The position numbers were made by a program, and so were the translations under genes. Shown here piece by piece: positions 1-5,374 of a stretch of DNA of 5,528 nt. The DNA lies in contig CAJVYK010000124.1 of the NCBI GenBank assembly GCA_913009865.1, positions 1 through 5,528 of the forward strand, given 5' to 3'. Positions within the stretch are counted from its first letter, which is position 1, and the number at the start of each line of letters is the position of its first letter. This DNA is from an uncultured bacterium. GTDB taxonomy: Bacteria > Planctomycetota > Phycisphaerae > Sedimentisphaerales > Anaerobacaceae. The notes under the pieces were generated by a model. It ran no database searches, was not told the DNA's origin, and was given only the letters and a program-made list of their open reading frames with translations.

Positions 1-38
1 GAATGTGACTGGAGTTCAGACGTGTGCTCTTCCGATCT
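1..38 (+). other. Illumina TruSeq adapter remnant (non-genomic)
   Basis: Bases 5-38 match, base for base, the 34-base TruSeq index-side (read 2) adapter, beginning GTGACTGGAG and ending CTTCCGATCT. Bases 1-4 (GAAT) sit where the sample index lies in that oligonucleotide, so they are probably the tail of the index. This is untrimmed library sequence at a contig end, not biology. Genomic sequence starts at about base 39, two bases before the stop codon of the leftmost gene. Confidence 0.97.
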
Positions 39-40
39 TT

Positions 41-1144
41 TTATTTGTTTAGCCGTCGCCGGCACGGCGACGACATACTCTTTTTTAACAATTTTTTCAC
101 AGCGTTACAGACCATTTCCACAGTAATTGCCTGCATACATAGATGTTTTTTTTTCTTGCATACTGGCTTTCCGCAGGGAGCGCAAGGGGCACTGCCGACT
201 ATTTGAATTTCATTTTCGTAGCCGGTATTTGTCCAGGCAGGGTTATTTGGCCCGAACAGACTGACTACCTTGCGCCGCAGGGCAATGGCTATATGTCGTG
301 GCCCTGTATCGTTGGTTATTACCAAATCCGCAATGGAAAAAAGCGATTTCAATTCACCGAGACTTATAGGCCTTTCTGCTAAGTTAGTAAGTTTATGCTT
401 ACTTGAATCACAGATTTGCCCGGCAATTTGTTTTTCAGCCGGTGTCGGTGCTACGGAAACAACAACCGTTGCGTTGTAGTTGGTAATCAGCCGCCCTGCT
501 GTTTGCGCAAACCTGACACTGGGCCAGCACTTGCTGGGTCCGAATGCTCCGCCCGGAACAATAACGACAATCGGGCCTTCTGATTTGGTAATTTCCGGCA
601 GTTTGGCTTTTAGTTTTTCCCGGGTTTCCGGGTCGATAAGCAGTTCGAGATTTTTATCAGTAGTATCAGCACCGAGCCGGGACGCAATTGCCAGATAGTA
701 GTCAATCATGGAAATGGGCTTGAACCTGGCGTTGGGTAGTTTAGGTGGGCGAAGTTTATCGGTGAGCAAAAACCCCCGGCACTCACGGGCATAGCCGATT
801 CGTAATGGTATCCCTGCTAAAAAAGTTGCCAGGGCGGAAGCAAAGGAATTTTTGAAAAGGATTGCATGTGTGAAGTTACAGTCCTTGAGCATTTTTGCAA
901 CGGCAAACGGATTTTCGTTTTGCTGTTCCAGCCAAATATCGTTAAAGCTGCTGGGCGATAGAACCTGGCGAACTACGGGCTTGGCAAAGAATGATATTTG
1001 GCAGGATTTGAAATGCTGCCGTATAGCTCGCAAAGCCGGCGTACAGAGAACGGCATCGCCCATAGGAGAAGGGAGCCAGACTAAAATATTCGTGGCTCCG
1101 CCGTGAGGCGTGCTGCGTAGTGACTCGTGGCTCGTGTTTCGCAT
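41..1144 (-). CDS. waaF: LPS heptosyltransferase, WaaF type (glycosyltransferase family 9)
   Basis: This 367-residue protein is expected to transfer L-glycero-D-manno-heptose from ADP-heptose to the growing LPS inner core at the cytoplasmic face of the inner membrane. The family 9 landmarks are present in order. They are an N-terminal LPSPMGDAVLCTPAL (residues 24-38) with the Asp at the position of the proposed catalytic base, PGGAFGPSKCWP (197-208) with the conserved Lys, and NDTGPRHIA (278-286) in the donor site. Near the end a Cys cluster, CxxC-x4-C-x6-C (321-336), is typical of the heptosyltransferase II subgroup as I recall it. The length is normal. It is the last gene of the LPS operon, 48 bases after the phosphatase-like gene. 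The ATG lies in a run of degenerate 7-base repeats, with no clear Shine-Dalgarno site. The first ~17 residues look like translated repeat, but I see no ATG, GTG or TTG between this one and the conserved domain. The stop codon is just outside the adapter, so the gene appears complete. WaaC or WaaQ specificity cannot be excluded. Confidence 0.9.
   Translation of the reverse strand: MRNTSHESLRSTPHGGATNILVWLPSPMGDAVLCTPALRAIRQHFKSCQISFFAKPVVRQVLSPSSFNDIWLEQQNENPFAVAKMLKDCNFTHAILFKNSFASALATFLAGIPLRIGYARECRGFLLTDKLRPPKLPNARFKPISMIDYYLAIASRLGADTTDKNLELLIDPETREKLKAKLPEITKSEGPIVVIVPGGAFGPSKCWPSVRFAQTAGRLITNYNATVVVSVAPTPAEKQIAGQICDSSKHKLTNLAERPISLGELKSLFSIADLVITNDTGPRHIAIALRRKVVSLFGPNNPAWTNTGYENEIQIVGSAPCAPCGKPVCKKKKHLCMQAITVEMVCNAVKKLLKKSMSSPCRRRLNK
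54..72. repeat. GC-rich perfect hairpin at the end of waaF
   Basis: Two perfect 8-base arms, CGTCGCCG (54-61) and CGGCGACG (65-72), flank a 3-base loop. The palindrome lies in the last codons of the heptosyltransferase gene, encoding part of the basic tail SSPCRRRLNK, 10 bases before the stop codon in transcription order. No T-run follows on the minus strand, so it is not a standard intrinsic terminator for this operon. It may be a small repeat element, a structure in the 3' end of the mRNA, or chance. Confidence 0.6.
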
Positions 1145-1195
1145 CTGTTTAGCGTTTAGTTTTTCCTATACGCTGTCCGCTATAACTATACGCTA
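1103..1195. repeat. Degenerate 7-base repeats between the GmhB-like gene and waaF
   Basis: Three different short motifs recur at a 7-base step. ACTCGTG and GCTCGTG are adjacent at 1123-1136, preceded by weaker units back to about 1103. TGTTTAG and CGTTTAG are adjacent at 1146-1159. TATACGC occurs at 1167-1173 and 1187-1193 with TGTCCGC between them. The tract covers the 48-base intergenic gap, the last bases of the upstream gene (its TAG stop is at 1193-1195) and the first ~14 codons of waaF. The units are imperfect, so the reading as decayed tandem repeats is moderate in confidence. Confidence 0.5.
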
Positions 1196-2110
1196 TTTCC
1201 GCCTTTGCATTATGTAGAAGGTCAGTGCCATCATCTGGAGAATCATAGCAAATCCAAGTGCGATTAAAACTGAATTGTCTGCCTCGCCTGGGTTCATCAA
1301 AAACCATATACTTATCAACAGGCAGAACAGAACAATAATTTGCACAACCCCTGCCATCAGTCTCATTATGGAAAATTCACCGAACATCTCGGCCCGCTGC
1401 ACACTTTTCAGTTGTTGCAGAATGTCTCTGAGCAGCTGTTCACACGATTCAAGGCTAATGACCGGGGACTCAAGACTTTGGTCTTTGCTCTCTGGTCTTT
1501 GGTTTTCGGTTTTTACCGGCTGGGCCTGGGCTGGATGTTTGTCGGATGAATGGTGATGTTTTTTTATGATATTCACCGCCTCCTTTATGTTTACAGCTCT
1601 ATGGTCCGGGTTTGGTTTGCCCGGTTCGGGCTGTTTGTAATGTGAACAGTGTCCTATTAATATAGTTTTGCATCCTGCTCGTGAACCGGCCTCAACGTCA
1701 CAGCTGTTGTTACCAATCATCCAGGATTGGCCCAGGTCGATATCCATCTCTTCGGCGGCGGTCAGCAGCATTCCCGGATTTGGCTTTCTTGAGTTACTTT
1801 CCTTGCGGTATTTCGGAATAACTGCGTCGGGATGATAGGGGCAATAGTAAATCCGGTCCAGATATGCCCCGTTTTCAGCCAGCAGTTGTTTTAATCGGTT
1901 ATGAATTTGCTCAAGAACTTGTTCGCTGACAATTCCACGTGCCACAGCCGATTGATTGGAGACGACAATCAGCTTATATCCCATAGCGGCAAATTCGACA
2001 AGCCCCTTAGCTGCGCCGTCCAGCAGCTTTACCTGGTCGGGATGATTGATATAGCCGGGGTCTTCAATTAAAGTGTCATCACGATCTAAGAATATTGCTT
2101 TATCAGACAT
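1193..2110 (-). CDS. gmhB: GmhB/HisB-type HAD phosphatase with C-terminal membrane domain
   Basis: This is a 305-residue protein if started at the ATG at 2110; a GTG three codons upstream is the alternative. Residues 1-180 are a HAD-IIIA domain like GmhB, which removes the 7-phosphate from D-glycero-D-manno-heptose 1,7-bisphosphate. Visible motifs are FLDRDDT (7-13; nucleophile D9, acid/base D11), SNQS (51-54) and RKPNPGM (108-114). Three things differ from E. coli GmhB as I remember it. Motif IV reads IGNNSCD (132-138), with Asn where the Mg ligand Asp stands. The zinc loop has CPYH (90-93) for CPHH. It also has SNS (105-107) in place of Cys-Asp-Cys. A polar linker (about 184-222), partly coded by 7-base repeats, leads to two predicted membrane helices (about 252-272 and 280-301) and a basic end. 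GmhB alone is about 190 residues, so this is a fusion. It lies between rfaE2 (18-base gap) and waaF, which supports a heptose role. Activity and exact substrate are uncertain. Confidence 0.8.
   Translation of the reverse strand: MSDKAIFLDRDDTLIEDPGYINHPDQVKLLDGAAKGLVEFAAMGYKLIVVSNQSAVARGIVSEQVLEQIHNRLKQLLAENGAYLDRIYYCPYHPDAVIPKYRKESNSRKPNPGMLLTAAEEMDIDLGQSWMIGNNSCDVEAGSRAGCKTILIGHCSHYKQPEPGKPNPDHRAVNIKEAVNIIKKHHHSSDKHPAQAQPVKTENQRPESKDQSLESPVISLESCEQLLRDILQQLKSVQRAEMFGEFSIMRLMAGVVQIIVLFCLLISIWFLMNPGEADNSVLIALGFAMILQMMALTFYIMQRRK
1465..1513. repeat. Seven consecutive degenerate heptamers inside the GmhB-like gene
   Basis: On the plus strand the tract splits into seven consecutive 7-base units: GGGACTC, AAGACTT, TGGTCTT, TGCTCTC, TGGTCTT, TGGTTTT and CGGTTTT. 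The third and fifth units are identical, and the last two differ by one base. On the coding strand this gives residues 200-216 (numbering from the ATG at 2110), the Lys/Glu/Ser/Gln-rich linker between the phosphatase domain and the membrane helices. Because 7 is not a multiple of 3, gain or loss of one unit would shift the frame, while three units add seven residues. Confidence 0.6.
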
Positions 2111-2128
2111 ATTTTTCACTTCTGTGTA

Positions 2129-2605
2129 CTATTCCAATGACTTAATCTTTTTGATTGTTGCGGTCGAGCTTTTGCCTTCGACCAGCGGTGCAAGCACAAC
2201 CTTTCCGCCGTAAGATTCGACAAACTCCCGCCCGACGACCCCCTTGTGCTCCCAGTCCCGGCCCTTTACCAATACGTCGGGCTTAACTTTTTTGATTAAG
2301 TTCATAGGTTCCAGCTCGTCAAAAATCGTAACATAATCAACCGTTCCAAAGGCGGCGAGTACCGCAGCCCTGTCGTGCTGGTTGTTAATCGGCCGCTCCG
2401 GGCCCTTGATGGCTTTTACTGAGCTGTCGCTGTTTAGTCCGACAACGAGTATATCGCCCTGCGATTTGCAGAATTTCAGGAACTCGATATGTCCTCTGTG
2501 CACCACATCGAAACAGCCGTTGGTAAAGCATATACTTTTTCCTTGTTTGCGATGCCGGGTAATCTGCTCGGCCAAAGAGTCAATTGTCAGTAGCTTTTCG
2601 TCCAT
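2129..2605 (-). CDS. rfaE2: D-glycero-beta-D-manno-heptose 1-phosphate adenylyltransferase (stand-alone)
   Basis: This 158-residue cytidylyltransferase-like nucleotidyl transferase should join ATP and heptose 1-phosphate to give ADP-heptose and pyrophosphate in the cytosol, the donor-forming step for LPS inner-core heptose. The signature FTNGCFDVVHRGH (27-39) holds the HxGH nucleotide-binding motif (H36-H39). It is followed by GDILVVGLNSD (50-60), KGPERPIN (67-74), DVLVKGRDW (110-118) and the C-terminal VEGKSSTATIKKI (142-154), equivalent to the STT region of the HldE C-terminal domain. E. coli fuses this domain to a ribokinase-type sugar kinase; here it is a separate short gene with no kinase domain. 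GRDW replaces the more usual GGDY. An AAGGG at 2612-2616 gives a reasonable ribosome site six bases before the ATG. It lies 35 bases after lpxK and 18 before the phosphatase-like gene. Other members of this superfamily, such as glycerol-3-phosphate cytidylyltransferase, fit less well given the tail motif and neighbours. Confidence 0.93.
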   Translation of the reverse strand: MDEKLLTIDSLAEQITRHRKQGKSICFTNGCFDVVHRGHIEFLKFCKSQGDILVVGLNSDSSVKAIKGPERPINNQHDRAAVLAAFGTVDYVTIFDELEPMNLIKKVKPDVLVKGRDWEHKGVVGREFVESYGGKVVLAPLVEGKSSTATIKKIKSLE

Positions 2606-2611
2606 TTCAAG

Positions 2612-2616
2612 CCCTT
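2612..2616 (-). promoter_or_regulatory. Shine-Dalgarno site of rfaE2
   Basis: On the minus strand AAGGG is followed by six bases and then the ATG at 2605. It is the clearest ribosome binding site within the LPS operon and fixes this start. The other minus-strand starts have only weak or badly spaced purine runs. Confidence 0.55.
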
Positions 2617-2640
2617 TTGCACTTTTTCCTTCTTGATTTA

Positions 2641-3693
2641 TTAGTTTCCTGGGATTTTACCTGCTAACGTATCTTCAATCAACCGTGTTATTTTATCTTC
2701 TCCAGCTATGAATTTCAGCTCGACCGCCAGATACGCCAAAGGCATCTGCTGAGAATTGAGAATTATTTTGGTTCGGTCTTTTTCTGTTGTCAGTATCAAG
2801 TCTGTTTTCAAGCGTTCAGCTTGCTGCGAAATTTGAGCAATATCATTAGCCGTGTAGTTATGGTGGTCGTTATAAGTTTTCGAGCCGACCAGTTCAGCTC
2901 CAAGTCTTTTGATTGTATTTAAGAAGGCCTCCGGATTACCTATACCGCAGAAGGCAAATACTTTTTTCCCGCGTAGCTCTTCGAGCCGGATTTGCCGGCT
3001 GTCTATGGACTTTGCACAGACAGGTGCGTGTATCGCTCTTGCAATTATCATATCCGGGTTGATTGATTGCAGTTTCTTTTCAATTTGGCTTAGCTCTGCT
3101 TCTTCCGTTTGGTCGCACCTGGTAATCACCGCAGCTCCAGCCCGTTTCAGGGCAGCTATCGGCTCTCGCAGTAGCCCTGCCGGCAGCATTTTGTCGTATC
3201 CGAAAGGAGATGTGCTGTCAATTGTTATGATGTCCAGGTCTCTGCCTAATCGGCGATGCTGAAACCCATCGTCCATAATCAGCACCTTTGCACCGAATCT
3301 GTTTACCGCTTCAGCGGCGGCTGCAACACGGTCCGGATTTACAATCACTTTTGCGTCCGGGCAGCTATCAGCCAGGATTGCCGGCTCATCTCCATAGTTT
3401 TGCGCCTTGTAGCCACGGGTAAGTATCGCACATCCATAGTTTTGAGTTATTTTGTTGCACAGCCATATTACGAGTGGCGTTTTGCCTGTCCCGCCTGCTG
3501 TTATGTTACCGACGCTGAAAACTATCGCATTGGCCAGATGTGTTTTCAGCCATTTTTTGGAATATAAAAAATTCCTCAGCCGGATAATTGCTGAGTAACC
3601 TCCCGCAGCAGCCCCTAAGAAAGAACGCAAGAGCGATGCACTCAAGCTGCTATTTTGCCCTGAAATCAATTTGCGATAGTCTTCTTGATTCAC
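2641..3693 (-). CDS. lpxK: Tetraacyldisaccharide 4'-kinase
   Basis: LpxK phosphorylates the 4' position of the tetraacyldisaccharide 1-phosphate to make lipid IVA, the sixth step of the lipid A pathway, at the cytoplasmic face of the inner membrane. Seen here, numbering from the GTG at 3693 (350 residues), are an N-terminal hydrophobic/amphipathic stretch (about 20-43) that would dip into the membrane, the P-loop region GNITAGGTGKTP (62-73), DDGFQH (141-146), the DHH motif in YNDHHNY (274-280), and LTTEKD (301-306). All match LpxK, and the length is slightly above the usual 320-340. The frame extends to another GTG at 3714, adding MRIYYIR. I prefer 3693 because the product then begins MNQEDYRKLISGQ, which resembles the LpxK N-termini I recall, but neither start has a well-placed Shine-Dalgarno site. 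It is the first gene of the LPS operon and is divergent from the dacB-like gene. It implies that the organism makes lipid A. Confidence 0.95.
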   Translation of the reverse strand: MNQEDYRKLISGQNSSLSASLLRSFLGAAAGGYSAIIRLRNFLYSKKWLKTHLANAIVFSVGNITAGGTGKTPLVIWLCNKITQNYGCAILTRGYKAQNYGDEPAILADSCPDAKVIVNPDRVAAAAEAVNRFGAKVLIMDDGFQHRRLGRDLDIITIDSTSPFGYDKMLPAGLLREPIAALKRAGAAVITRCDQTEEAELSQIEKKLQSINPDMIIARAIHAPVCAKSIDSRQIRLEELRGKKVFAFCGIGNPEAFLNTIKRLGAELVGSKTYNDHHNYTANDIAQISQQAERLKTDLILTTEKDRTKIILNSQQMPLAYLAVELKFIAGEDKITRLIEDTLAGKIPGN

Positions 3694-3744
3694 CCTTATA
3701 TAGTATATCCTCACTACTATTTAGTAAACAGGTTATTCCTTATC

Positions 3745-3773
3745 ATTTAGCCCTACGTTTCACGTGGGGTCAA
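3745..3773 (-). promoter_or_regulatory. Candidate sigma-70 promoter for the LPS operon
   Basis: On the minus strand TTGACC (3773-3768, five of six matches to the -35 consensus) is followed after exactly 17 bases by CTAAAT (3750-3745, three of six matches to the -10 consensus). This predicts a start near 3738 and a leader of roughly 25-45 bases before lpxK, depending on which GTG is used. The weak -10 limits confidence. A second possible -10, TATACT at 3707-3702, has no good -35 and would start transcription almost on the GTG at 3693. Confidence 0.35.
3750..3770. promoter_or_regulatory. Dyad / hairpin in the divergent intergenic region
   Basis: CCCTACG (3751-3757) and CGTGGGG (3763-3769) form a seven-pair stem, including one G-T wobble, around the five-base loop TTTCA. 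A further G-T pair (3750 with 3770) can close it. Within it, ACGT occurs twice (3755-3758 and 3762-3765). The dyad fills the spacer of the candidate lpxK promoter and lies upstream of the divergent gene, which is an operator-like position. No regulator is known from the sequence. Confidence 0.4.
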
Positions 3774-3829
3774 TTCCTTGTCGTTCCGCTTGAACTATCC
3801 AGGTATTTATGGTAATAACTTGCTGCGAA

Positions 3830-5236
3830 ATGAAAACTAAAATAAAACAATTATTGCTCACGGTGGTATTTGGTATCTGGCTTGTCAGCGCCGCCTCGGC
3901 GGGTCTGGCAAAACGAATTGATGGTATCATCAGCCAATCGTCCCAGAAAAAGGTTCAGTTCTCCATCCATATCATAAAAGCGAATTCCGGCAAAACGGTA
4001 TATAGCCATAACGCAAATAAAGCATTGGTGCCGGCCTCGAATATGAAAATAATCACTACCGCAGCGGCACTGAAATATTTAGGCCCGGATTACGAATATA
4101 AAACAGAAGTCGGGCTTTGCGGTGATACGCTGATAGTGAAAGGAAGCGGCGACCCGTTATTAGGTGATAAAGTTACCGATGCTAAATACGGCAGGGACGC
4201 AGGCTGGATATTCGAAGATATAGCAGCGAAATTAAAGCAAAATGGCATAAAGACCATCAGGGATATTATTGTCGATAGCAGTATATTCGACGATGAGAGG
4301 GTCCATCCGAACTGGCCAAAGAAAGAACTGAACCGCTGGTATGCCTGCGAAGTGAGCGGTTTGAATTATAATCGCAACTGTATAGATATTACTACTAAAA
4401 CTGCAGGCGGAAAAGTGAATGTTTTTATCGAGCCGAAAACGGATTATGTGGAGATTATTAACAAGGTCAGGCCGATACAAAAAGGCAAAAGCGCCGCAGG
4501 GGCCTACCGAAGCCAGAAGCCCAATAAAATTGTCGTTCGCGGCAAATGTAAAAAGCAGGTAGGGCCGTTTGACGTTGCGATTGAGAGGCCAGCTGCGTTT
4601 TTCGGGTTTTTATTAGCTGAAAATCTGGCCAGGGCGGGGATAAATACAGAAGGCCAACTCATAGAAAAAGCGACGCCCCAGGATTGCAACGTCAGGATAC
4701 TTGCCGAATACAGTACGCCGATAGCGGACTGCCTGGCACGGTGTAATAAGGACAGCTTCGGACTGGCAGCAGAAGCACTGCTTAAAACCATAGCTGCATA
4801 TACCAATGCGGATAAAAAAAACGGTGGTTGGGCAGCAGGCAGGAAAGCAATTTCGGAGTATCTGCTGGGGCTTGGTATCGAGAAAGATGAATTTTATATC
4901 GATGACGGCAGCGGATTGAGCAGTAAGAATAAACTTAGTGCGAATGTTATAACAAAGGTATTATTCGATGTTTACGAAAGTAAAGATTGGGTGCTCTATA
5001 AAGCGTCGCTCGCGGTAGGGGGGATAGACGGGACAATCGGAAAGTATTTCAAAGAAAAAAAATACAAGAGTAAAATCTTTGGCAAAACCGGATATATCGA
5101 TAGCGTCAAGTCGTTTTCAGGGGTATGCAGCAGTAGGGGGGGCGATTATATATTTTCCATTTTGGCTAACAACGCCAAGGGGCGCACGCGTGCGGCAATC
5201 AATGATATAGCAAAAGCAATTGTTGATAGTGAATAG
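3830..5236 (+). CDS. dacB: D-alanyl-D-alanine carboxypeptidase/endopeptidase, PBP4 family (peptidase S13)
   Basis: This is a 468-residue penicillin-binding protein that would cut D-Ala-D-Ala ends and cross-links of peptidoglycan in the periplasm. From the ATG at 3830 it opens with a classic signal peptide: basic n-region MKTKIKQ, a hydrophobic core, and a likely cut after ASA at residues 22-24. The three active-site motifs are present in order: SNMK (70-73, nucleophile S70 and K73) in PASNMKIITTAAAL, SKN (365-367) in DDGSGLSSKN, and KTG (419-421) in FGKTGYIDSVKSFSG. GSGDP (105-109) is another family mark, and the length matches E. coli PBP4 (477). An in-frame ATG at 3809 would add MVITCCE before the n-region; it has only an AGG five bases upstream, so I prefer 3830. 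The gene is divergent from lpxK and its terminator is not obvious. Beta-lactamase is unlikely because of the long insertion between motifs one and two. Confidence 0.94.
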   Translation: MKTKIKQLLLTVVFGIWLVSAASAGLAKRIDGIISQSSQKKVQFSIHIIKANSGKTVYSHNANKALVPASNMKIITTAAALKYLGPDYEYKTEVGLCGDTLIVKGSGDPLLGDKVTDAKYGRDAGWIFEDIAAKLKQNGIKTIRDIIVDSSIFDDERVHPNWPKKELNRWYACEVSGLNYNRNCIDITTKTAGGKVNVFIEPKTDYVEIINKVRPIQKGKSAAGAYRSQKPNKIVVRGKCKKQVGPFDVAIERPAAFFGFLLAENLARAGINTEGQLIEKATPQDCNVRILAEYSTPIADCLARCNKDSFGLAAEALLKTIAAYTNADKKNGGWAAGRKAISEYLLGLGIEKDEFYIDDGSGLSSKNKLSANVITKVLFDVYESKDWVLYKASLAVGGIDGTIGKYFKEKKYKSKIFGKTGYIDSVKSFSGVCSSRGGDYIFSILANNAKGRTRAAINDIAKAIVDSE

Positions 5237-5267
5237 TGCGTATGCGGCAAAATTGTGGGGAATAGCA

Positions 5268-5296
5268 TTGACATTTCACCAGGATTCTGGTATGCT
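5268..5296 (+). promoter_or_regulatory. Strong sigma-70-type promoter of the last gene
   Basis: A perfect -35, TTGACA (5268-5273), is followed by exactly 17 bases and then TATGCT (5291-5296), with TG one base before the -10 (5288-5289) giving an extended -10. Transcription should begin near 5303, about 70 bases before the ATG at 5375. It starts 31 bases after the dacB stop codon, so the downstream gene has its own promoter. It is the best promoter in the window. Confidence 0.75.
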
Positions 5297-5320
5297 TATG
5301 TTAACTTACGCTGGCAATTT

Positions 5321-5351
5321 GCCGTGTAGGTGGTTATCCGGAGTATACGGC
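5321..5351 (+). promoter_or_regulatory. Hairpin in the 5' leader of the last gene
   Basis: GCCGTGTA (5321-5328) can pair with TATACGGC (5344-5351) over eight pairs, one of them G-U, closing a 15-base loop that itself contains GGTTATCC. An alternative small hairpin, GGCA-ATT-TGCC (5313-5323), uses the first three bases of the same left arm, so the two are mutually exclusive. The stem ends 11 bases before the ribosome site. I do not recognise a known riboswitch class. Confidence 0.45.
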
Positions 5352-5362
5352 CGGTGAGTTAC

Positions 5363-5368
5363 GGAGGT
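5363..5368 (+). promoter_or_regulatory. Shine-Dalgarno site of the last gene
   Basis: GGAGGT lies six bases before the ATG at 5375. It is the strongest ribosome site in the window and clearly fixes this start, in contrast to the weak sites of the other genes. Confidence 0.8.
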
Positions 5369-5374
5369 GCGGAA

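Noticed and set aside
54..86. Hairpin plus the run CTTTTTT at 78-84 read as a plus-strand terminator
   Set aside because: The T-run begins several bases after the stem rather than directly, and no plus-strand gene ends here. It lies inside the minus-strand waaF coding region.
24..206. Plus-strand open frame starting near the left end
   Set aside because: Its start codon lies in the adapter sequence, and the rest is antisense to waaF with no recognisable protein features.
1103..1195. CRISPR-like array
   Set aside because: Units are 7 bases, imperfect and without spacers, so this is a short tandem repeat tract.
1275..1556. Plus-strand frames opposite the membrane tail of the phosphatase-like gene
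   Set aside because: The minus-strand reading gives two well-formed membrane helices continuous with the HAD domain. The plus-strand frames overlap each other and give low-complexity products from the heptamer tract.
2909..3567. Two long plus-strand open frames (2909-3262 and 3256-3567) opposite lpxK
   Set aside because: They are antisense to a confidently assigned gene whose motifs are all intact. Their translations show no domain, signal or ribosome site.
3715..3829. Small gene or RNA gene in the divergent intergenic region
   Set aside because: No open frame of useful length with a ribosome site and no tRNA-like fold was seen; the region is explained by promoters and a dyad.
4232..4806. 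Minus-strand frames inside dacB
   Set aside because: They are shadows of a full-length PBP4-family gene with all three active-site motifs.
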